Assembly: GCA_905182935.1 (NCBI GenBank)
Contig: CAJJDL010000090.1
Coordinates: 1 to 5,708 of the forward strand
Reading direction: 5' to 3'
Source: an uncultured Nitrospinaceae bacterium
Lineage (GTDB): Bacteria > Nitrospinota > Nitrospinia > Nitrospinales > VA-1
DNA length: 5,708 bases
Shown: one piece after another, positions 1 to 4,742 of the stretch
Layout of the letters: every line of letters begins with the position of its first letter
Position numbering within the stretch: position 1 is the first letter of the stretch
Made by a program: the position numbers and the translations under genes
The notes under the pieces: generated by a model
What the model was told of the DNA's origin: nothing
The model's input: the letters and a program-made list of their open reading frames with translations, nothing else
Database searches by the model: none

Positions 1-399
1 GCGCAGAAGAACTTAAAAATATCCGTTGAAAGATTAACGGATTTTAGTAAAGCTCAATCGGATCTATCTAACGAAAAATTATCCAGGCTGATTGACATAT
101 TAAAAGCATTTGCAATTGAGCAAGGGAAAGTTGATCAGGCACTACAGGTATTTTTAGCAGAACAGGGAAAGATTGAGCAAGTTTTACAAGGGCAGAAAAA
201 GTTGGATGTGGTTATGCAAACCCAAGAAAAAGTAGGCCAGGCATTACAAGGTCAAGGACTCGAGTCAATTTCATCACAAGAAACTATATTAAAAGCTCAG
301 CAGGAAATAAAAAAAGCTTTAAAGGATTTGAGAAATAAGGCTAATGTTAATATTTCCCGCAATGATGATATCTTGAAAAAAATAAAAAAAATAAAATAA
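1..399 (+). CDS. Gln/Lys-rich helical repeat protein, 5'-truncated by window edge
   Basis: The reading frame is open from base 1 to a TAA at 397-399, so the last 132 codons of a longer gene are visible. The TTG at codon 68 is not a convincing start, because the same protein character continues upstream of it. I do not recognise the family. The visible part has almost no Pro or aromatic residues and is rich in Gln (17 of 132), Lys, Leu and Ile, as expected for a long helix or coiled coil. Residues 40-85 contain a degenerate repeat of about ten residues (EQGKVDQALQ, EQGKIEQVLQ, GQKKLDVVMQ, TQEKVGQALQ). The C-terminus is strongly basic (KKIKKIK). No transmembrane segment is visible. It reads in the same direction as radA, 155 bases upstream, with no clear terminator between them. 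The reading frame is confident; the function is unknown. Confidence 0.65.
   Translation, partial: AQKNLKISVERLTDFSKAQSDLSNEKLSRLIDILKAFAIEQGKVDQALQVFLAEQGKIEQVLQGQKKLDVVMQTQEKVGQALQGQGLESISSQETILKAQQEIKKALKDLRNKANVNISRNDDILKKIKKIK
118..249 (+). repeat. Degenerate ~30-bp coding repeat, four copies
   Basis: Four copies of a ten-codon unit lie at 118-147, 160-189, 190-219 and 220-249, with a four-codon insert after the first. The consensus is [EGT]Q[GKE]K[VIL][DEG][QV][AV][LM]Q. Similarity also shows at the DNA level: CAGGCACTACAGG in copy 1 resembles CAGGCATTACAAGG in copy 4. A ten-residue period differs from the seven-residue heptad of a classical coiled coil. It looks like internal duplication within the gene. 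Confidence 0.6.
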
Positions 400-554
400 G
401 TGTTATATATTAGTGCTTATAATTAACGCTCTTTTGACTATCAGTTAACTGTTTCTAGGTTTTAGGCAAAAGGCATTATTGTCAAGTTTTGTTGAAGCTT
501 GCTGGTTTTAAATAGCAAAACCTCACCTTAGACCTATATTTTTCTAAATTTTTC

Positions 555-1928
555 ATGGCAAAAACGCTTATAGAATATGTATGTCAGACTTGTGGACACC
601 GTGCTCCAAAATGGTTAGGAAAATGTCCTGAGTGCGAATCTTGGAATACTCTTGCCGAAGAAAAAACAAAAGGATCTGGTTCGAGTCGAAAGAAGTTAAT
701 AGGTACGCTTGACAGTAAATCTGTGCAACCTGTTACTAAGGTTGAAGCTCTTACACAAAGTAGATTGGTTACGGGAATTGGAGAGTTTGATCGCACTTTG
801 GGAGGTGGTCTTGTTGAGGGCTCGCTTGTTCTAATTGGAGGAGACCCGGGAATTGGGAAGTCAACTCTGCTTTTACAAAGTATGGGGGAGATGGCTAAGT
901 CTGGGGCAAAAGTTCTTTACGTTTCCGGAGAAGAATCACCAGCACAGATAAAATTGCGCGCCGATCGTTTGGGAGCATTATCAGATAATTTATTAGTTTG
1001 CTCGGAGATTTGTATTGAGGATGTTCTTCAGATGGTTGAACAGGTGCAACCAGACGCATTAGTATTGGATTCTATCCAGACATTCTATACAACAGATTTG
1101 CAATCAGCACCAGGAAGCATTGGTCAAGTTAGAGAAGTAGCATTTAAAATTTTTCAATATGTTAAGAAACAAGCAATGCCAGCCTTGCTCATCGGTCATA
1201 TCACCAAGGACGGTGCTATCGCTGGCCCAAAATCTCTGGAACATATCGTTGATACAGTGATATATTTTGAAGGGGAAAAAGGACATTCTTATCGAATTTT
1301 AAGAGCAATTAAAAATCGATTTGGATCAACGCCGGAAATAGGTGTATTTGAAATGCGTCCTGAAGGTCTTGTTGGTGTAGAGAACCCCTCAGATATATTT
1401 CTATCCGAACGACCGGCAGATTCAGCTGGTTCGATCATAGTTTCAAGTATGGAAGGGTCTAGGCCTCTATTGGTAGAAGTTCAGGCATTAGTGACTTCTT
1501 CTTCCTCGATAGGGATGCCTCGAAGGATGTCAGCTGGTTTTGATCACAACAGAACATCCTTGCTAATTGCTATAATGGAGAAACGGTTGGGACTAAATCT
1601 TCAAGGAGAGGACATTTTTATTAATATAGCAGGTGGCCTTAAAGTATCAGAACCTGCGGTAGATATGGGGGTAGCTGCTGCAATCGCGGGTAGTTTTAGA
1701 AACCAGTCAGTTGACCCACATACTGTCCTGATTGGAGAAGTTGGTCTTACAGGCGAGGTCAGAGCGGTAATGCAATTGGAAGCTAGGTTGGCAGAGGTCG
1801 CACGTTTAGGTTTTAAGAGATGTATTGTCCCTCATTCAATTAAGGGTGATAAGTTAATTAACAAGAATAGCTCATTGAGTTTAATTTCAGTAAAAACACT
1901 TTCTGAAGCGTTTGATGCAGTATTCTAA
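555..1928 (+). CDS. radA: RadA (Sms) DNA repair ATPase, branch-migration helicase
   Basis: RadA is a cytoplasmic RecA-like ATPase that helps process recombination intermediates by branch migration, acting with RecA. All family parts are present in order in 457 residues, the usual length: an N-terminal C4 zinc finger (C10, C13, C24, C27); a RecA-like core with Walker A GGDPGIGKST at 95-104 (K102) and a Walker B strand ending in D172 (LVLDSIQT); the RadA-specific KNRFG motif at 253-257; and a C-terminal Lon-protease-like domain from about 265 to the end (DHNR, NIAGGLKVSEPAVD). The start is secure because the zinc finger begins ten residues in. No Shine-Dalgarno sequence precedes it; the upstream bases are T/A-rich (CTAAATTTTTC). 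A TATATT hexamer at 535-540 might be a -10 element but has no good -35 partner. ispD follows after 39 bases, so co-transcription is likely. Confidence 0.97.
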   Translation: MAKTLIEYVCQTCGHRAPKWLGKCPECESWNTLAEEKTKGSGSSRKKLIGTLDSKSVQPVTKVEALTQSRLVTGIGEFDRTLGGGLVEGSLVLIGGDPGIGKSTLLLQSMGEMAKSGAKVLYVSGEESPAQIKLRADRLGALSDNLLVCSEICIEDVLQMVEQVQPDALVLDSIQTFYTTDLQSAPGSIGQVREVAFKIFQYVKKQAMPALLIGHITKDGAIAGPKSLEHIVDTVIYFEGEKGHSYRILRAIKNRFGSTPEIGVFEMRPEGLVGVENPSDIFLSERPADSAGSIIVSSMEGSRPLLVEVQALVTSSSSIGMPRRMSAGFDHNRTSLLIAIMEKRLGLNLQGEDIFINIAGGLKVSEPAVDMGVAAAIAGSFRNQSVDPHTVLIGEVGLTGEVRAVMQLEARLAEVARLGFKRCIVPHSIKGDKLINKNSSLSLISVKTLSEAFDAVF

Positions 1929-1967
1929 TTAACATTATAAATATAACTTTTTCATATAACATAAAAG

Positions 1968-2642
1968 ATGAAAGTTGGCGCTATTATACCTGCGGCAGGA
2001 TGCGGCAAACGAATTGGCGGATCAATCCCAAAGCAATTTATAGAGTTTAAAGGGGAACCGCTACTCCATCATACTCTGATGGTATTTTCATCCTGCGAGC
2101 TGGTCGACTACGTGATTTTGGTGATGCCGCAAGCTGATGCAGATGCAGAAGGGGGAAATTGGTTAAGTAAGTACAAGATCGTTAGAAAAATTGTAATCGG
2201 TGGTGAACAGCGACAAGATTCAGTGTATAACGGTTTTAAATCCCTAGAGGAATTAACAGAAATCGTTGTGGTTCATGATGGGGTTAGACCTTTTACTACT
2301 CCTCAAATGATTATTTCTACAGTAGAAGAGGCAAGGAAGTATGGTGCTGCTATTACAGCAATACCGGTTAGTGATACAATAAAAAAAGTTGCTGATGGGT
2401 TTGTGGAAAAAACTATTACCAGAGATGGTTTATGGCGAGTTCAGACGCCACAAGCATTTAAATATGATTTATTAAAAGAAGCTTTTCAAAAGGCGCAGAG
2501 GGATTCATATTACGGAACAGACGAAGGATCATTAGTCGAATACTTGGGTAAGCCAGTTAGAATAGTTTCTGGTTCAGAGTTAAATATGAAAATTACTCAC
2601 AAAGAGGATCTTATTATCGGTAAAAGTTTGCTTGAGACCTAA
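1968..2642 (+). CDS. ispD: IspD, 2-C-methyl-D-erythritol 4-phosphate cytidylyltransferase
   Basis: IspD joins CTP and 2-C-methyl-D-erythritol 4-phosphate to give CDP-ME and diphosphate, the third step of the MEP route to isoprenoid precursors; it is cytoplasmic. At 224 residues it has normal length. The CTP-binding loop PAAGCGKRIGG lies at 8-18 (R15), followed by PKQ at 21-23 (K22). HDGVRPF is at 103-109, TRDGLWRVQTPQAF at 151-164 (R152), TDE at 184-186 and MKITHKEDL at 207-215 (K208). These correspond to the catalytic and substrate-binding Arg, Lys and Asp residues of the E. coli enzyme. No ispF, its frequent partner, follows; the next gene is a peroxiredoxin behind a probable terminator. 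The ATG lies 39 bases after radA and has no Shine-Dalgarno sequence, only A/T-rich DNA. The start is fixed by the loop eight residues in. Confidence 0.96.
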   Translation: MKVGAIIPAAGCGKRIGGSIPKQFIEFKGEPLLHHTLMVFSSCELVDYVILVMPQADADAEGGNWLSKYKIVRKIVIGGEQRQDSVYNGFKSLEELTEIVVVHDGVRPFTTPQMIISTVEEARKYGAAITAIPVSDTIKKVADGFVEKTITRDGLWRVQTPQAFKYDLLKEAFQKAQRDSYYGTDEGSLVEYLGKPVRIVSGSELNMKITHKEDLIIGKSLLET

Positions 2643-2687
2643 AATCGAATCTTGATCCTACAGTAGTTAGTTTTTTCTAAAGTAAGC

Positions 2688-2715
2688 ACACTAATTTTAG
2701 TGTTTGGTTTTTTTT
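2688..2715 (+). terminator. Probable intrinsic terminator after radA-ispD
   Basis: ACACTAA at 2688-2694 and TTAGTGT at 2697-2703 are perfect inverted repeats. Because two bases cannot form a loop, the realistic fold is ACACT/AGTGT with a six-base loop. TTGG and then eight T (2708-2715) follow. The stem is short and AT-rich, so termination may be partial. It lies 45 bases after the ispD stop and 43 bases before bcp. Confidence 0.5.
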
Positions 2716-2744
2716 AAATTACTTAATTTTTTTTCAATAATATT

Positions 2745-2751
2745 AAGGAGG
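2745..2751 (+). promoter_or_regulatory. Strong Shine-Dalgarno of the peroxiredoxin gene
   Basis: AAGGAGG ends six bases before the ATG at 2758, nearly the full anti-Shine-Dalgarno complement at good spacing. It fixes the bcp start. It stands out because radA, ispD and the CDF gene in this window have no such site. Confidence 0.85.
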
Positions 2752-2757
2752 TTTTGA

Positions 2758-3195
2758 ATGTTAGAACAAGGTACAAAGGCACCTAGCTTTTCAGTTAAAG
2801 ATCATAATGGTAATACTGTTAGCCTCGCAGACTTTGCTGGTAAAAAAATAGTGTTATGGTTTTACCCAAAGGCAGATACACCAGGTTGCACTATTGAAGG
2901 AAAAGGGTTTCGAGATGACTACGAGAAATTCACTGAAAAAAATACGGTTATCCTTGGTGTCAGCTTAGACAATGAAACTGATAATAAAGCATTTGCCGAA
3001 AAATTTAATTTTCCTTACCCTCTCTTATGTGATGTTAATCATGAGATTGCACTCGCATATAATGCCGTCAAGGGACCACAAGATGAATACGCGTCTCGTA
3101 TTAGTTATGTGATTGATGAAAGTGGAAATATTTTAGAAGCGGTTTCACAGGTTGATACAAAAACTCACTCAGGTGATCTTTGTTCCAGAGTGTGA
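2758..3195 (+). CDS. bcp: Thiol peroxidase of the Bcp/PrxQ peroxiredoxin family
   Basis: Peroxiredoxins of this group reduce hydrogen peroxide and organic hydroperoxides in the cytoplasm using a peroxidatic Cys that is recycled by thioredoxin or another thiol. The AhpC/TSA-type thioredoxin fold is clear: APSF at 8-11, VSLADFAGK at 21-29, then the active-site stretch PKADTPGCT at 37-45 with peroxidatic Cys44 and supporting Thr41, and Arg114 in RISYVID. The resolving Cys found five residues later in E. coli Bcp is absent (Lys49 here). Cys91 (LLCD) and Cys142 are the other cysteines, so this may be a 1-Cys form or use a non-standard partner. At 145 residues it is slightly short; after VDTKTH the tail reads SGDLCSRV rather than the usual EEVL-type ending. 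The start is set by a strong Shine-Dalgarno. The cupin gene follows within 22 bases. Family assignment is firm; the exact substrate is not known. Confidence 0.92.
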   Translation: MLEQGTKAPSFSVKDHNGNTVSLADFAGKKIVLWFYPKADTPGCTIEGKGFRDDYEKFTEKNTVILGVSLDNETDNKAFAEKFNFPYPLLCDVNHEIALAYNAVKGPQDEYASRISYVIDESGNILEAVSQVDTKTHSGDLCSRV

Positions 3196-3208
3196 TGGGT
3201 CTTGTTTT

Positions 3209-3214
3209 GAGGAG
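3209..3214 (+). promoter_or_regulatory. Shine-Dalgarno GAGGAG of the cupin gene
   Basis: GAGGAG ends three bases before the ATG at 3218. The spacing is shorter than usual but the match is good, and it supports ATG 3218 over the upstream in-frame TTG at 3152, which lies inside bcp and has no such site. Confidence 0.55.
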
Positions 3215-3217
3215 AGA

Positions 3218-3592
3218 ATGACAGACAAAAAAAAGCAGGTGTTATTCATAAACCCAGAAGAGGCAACGTCATTTGTTTTAAAGGGAATTCAGATTGATCA
3301 GCTTTTGCCAAGGGAATTCTGTGAGCAATTTTCTGCCTATGTAGTGCGCATGAATCCGGGGCAAATTAAAAAGCCTAGCTATCATAAAAAGGGTGAGGAG
3401 TTGTACTATGTCCTCTCGGGTGAAGGAGAGGCTATCCTGGATGGGAAGGAATATGAATTAAGAAAGGGGTGTTTTTTTAGAGTCCCTCCAGGAGTTGTGC
3501 ATCAATTCATGACGATTGAGGAGCCAATTTGCATGTTAAATTTTCATAGCCCACCAGTTTTTGCTGATAAAGACACTTATTTTATTGAGTGA
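3218..3592 (+). CDS. Small single-domain cupin protein
   Basis: A 124-residue protein that is essentially one cupin beta-barrel, a fold used by small metal-dependent enzymes, isomerases and sugar- or ligand-binding sensors. Cupin motif 1 lies at 48-68: PG at 47-48, then SYHKKGEE and YYVLSG. It keeps His56 and Glu61 with the E-x6-G spacing, but Ser54 sits where the first metal-ligand His normally is. Motif 2 is G-x5-P-x-G-x2-H at 84-95, giving His95. Three of the four usual metal ligands therefore remain, so metal binding is possible but altered. There is no signal peptide or extra domain. The substrate cannot be read from the sequence. The frame stays open upstream to a TTG at 3152 inside bcp; the ATG is preferred because it has a Shine-Dalgarno and gives a normal cupin length. 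It is probably co-transcribed with bcp. Its 3' end overlaps the convergent transporter gene by 16 bases. Confidence 0.85.
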   Translation: MTDKKKQVLFINPEEATSFVLKGIQIDQLLPREFCEQFSAYVVRMNPGQIKKPSYHKKGEELYYVLSGEGEAILDGKEYELRKGCFFRVPPGVVHQFMTIEEPICMLNFHSPPVFADKDTYFIE

Positions 3593-3599
3593 CTTTTTT
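3569..3599 (+). terminator. Probable intrinsic terminator spanning the convergent stop codons
   Basis: CACTTA (3574-3579) pairs with TGAGTG (3586-3591), including one G-T pair, around a six-base loop TTTTAT. Beyond an A/A mismatch (3573 and 3592), AAAG (3569-3572) pairs with CTTT (3593-3596). A run of six T fills 3594-3599. On the + strand this is a hairpin running into a T-run, suited to ending the bcp-cupin transcript. On the - strand the hairpin is followed only by a poor U stretch, so it is less convincing for the transporter gene. Confidence 0.5.
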
Positions 3600-4725
3600 C
3601 CATATTCCATTTAACCTCTAGGTATAGCTTTACACCGTCTATATTCTTATTTTCTAGAAGGCTACCTTTAAATTTTTTAAGAATAATTTCTGTTTCGGTG
3701 ATTGTCTTTGTCCGATCTCCGTGTAAATAAATTTCTACAATATTTTTTCCGTTAAGGTGGTGGATTCGCAACTGTGTTTTTTTAAAATTTCCTGTCATAT
3801 GAGAAAGTAACGGTGTGACTATTAATTCAACGTCGCTTCGCGAAATATTATAAATCGATTCAACTCTACTATCATCATAACCATCTACGTGAACCAGCAC
3901 ATCCTGAGTTTTTTGGTAACGGTTGATTAGATTTCTTCGAACTCTCTCGGCGACTTCATGCCCTTCAGTTACAGTGAGGTCACTATCTACCTGGATATGA
4001 ACATCTATTAAAATTTCTCCGCCAATTTTTCGTGTTCTCAAATCATGAGATTTTATGACCCCGGAGATCTCATCGATAACAACTTGAATATTCTGAGTAT
4101 CTTTTTCACTGAGTGCGGTATCCATTAATTCACGGAACCCTCCAAGAGTAAGCTTGTAACCCACTCGTATAATCATGAAGGCAACCACTGCTGCAGCAAC
4201 TGGATCAAGAATAGGGAATCCGATCATGGACCCAATAATACCAACTAATGCTGCGATAGATGACATTGCATCAGATCGATGATGCCATGCATTGGCAAGG
4301 AGCAAGGAGCTATTGGATTTTTTGCCAACCGAATAAGTATAGCGAAACAACCATTCCTTGATAATAATCGATACAAAAGCCATACCAGCCGCTATTGGCT
4401 CAGGAATAGGGGGTGACTCGGATTGAATAATATTCCAGCCTTCGTAAACAAGTCCAATCCCAGTAAAAATGATAATAATTCCAATAGCTGTTGTGCCGAT
4501 GGTTTCGGCTCTACCATGACCATAGGGGTGGTCCTCATCTTTAGGTATTTGGCTTATTTTGTGTGTAACTAATACAATGGCATCAGTAAGCAGATCGGAA
4601 AAAGAATGAACCGCATCGGCCACCATGGCAGCACTGTTACCAACTATACCTCCGATGAGTTTGATTACGGAAAGAATTATATTGGAGAGTATCCCGATAA
4701 TAGTTACTTTTGTTCCCGGATTCAT
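3577..4725 (-). CDS. Cation diffusion facilitator (CDF) transporter with extended C-terminus
   Basis: CDF proteins are inner-membrane dimers that export Zn2+, Fe2+ or similar ions in exchange for protons. Six hydrophobic segments are visible at about 7-29, 31-54, 77-97, 109-131, 145-170 and 172-195. The transport site is H40-x3-D44 in TM2 (DAVHSFSD) and H148-x3-D152 in TM5 (WHHRSD), the HD-HD pattern associated with zinc-type members rather than the DD-type manganese exporters. D63, H66 and H70 in DEDHPYGHGRAE match the loop site of YiiP. The cytoplasmic domain (about 210-284) keeps counterparts of the YiiP zinc ligands: H227, H243, H256, H279 and D281. At 382 residues it is about 80 longer than the usual 300. 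Residues 286-382 look like a second, ligand-poor copy of the same alpha/beta fold. The ATG lies 17 bases after the mutY stop without a Shine-Dalgarno, so it is probably co-transcribed and translationally coupled. The metal is inferred only. Confidence 0.93.
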   Translation of the reverse strand: MNPGTKVTIIGILSNIILSVIKLIGGIVGNSAAMVADAVHSFSDLLTDAIVLVTHKISQIPKDEDHPYGHGRAETIGTTAIGIIIIFTGIGLVYEGWNIIQSESPPIPEPIAAGMAFVSIIIKEWLFRYTYSVGKKSNSSLLLANAWHHRSDAMSSIAALVGIIGSMIGFPILDPVAAAVVAFMIIRVGYKLTLGGFRELMDTALSEKDTQNIQVVIDEISGVIKSHDLRTRKIGGEILIDVHIQVDSDLTVTEGHEVAERVRRNLINRYQKTQDVLVHVDGYDDSRVESIYNISRSDVELIVTPLLSHMTGNFKKTQLRIHHLNGKNIVEIYLHGDRTKTITETEIILKKFKGSLLENKNIDGVKLYLEVKWNMEKSHSIK

Positions 4726-4742
4726 TTTTTTAATTAGGTTTT

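Noticed and set aside
202..204. TTG as the start of the first gene
   Set aside because: The frame is open to the window edge and the ten-residue repeat begins well before this codon, so the true start is outside the window.
442..451. Ten-base palindrome CAGTTAACTG upstream of radA, near a TTGACT
   Set aside because: Several perfect ten-base palindromes are expected by chance in a window this long, and no good -10 follows the TTGACT, so an operator or promoter claim is unsupported.
400..554. Search of the gap before radA for a terminator, promoter or small RNA
   Set aside because: ATAAG/CTTAT (395-399 and 416-420) can pair weakly but has no T-run, and no -35/-10 pair is convincing. I see nothing I can defend in this stretch.
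584..796. Open frame of 70 codons on the - strand
   Set aside because: It lies wholly inside radA, opposite the zinc-finger and linker region, and its translation resembles no protein; it is a shadow of the real gene.
1104..1286. Open frame of 60 codons on the - strand
   Set aside because: It lies inside the RecA-like core of radA, with no ribosome site or recognisable motif.
3152..3154. TTG as the cupin start
   Set aside because: It would overlap bcp by 44 bases, has no Shine-Dalgarno, and adds residues not needed for the cupin fold; ATG 3218 is better supported.
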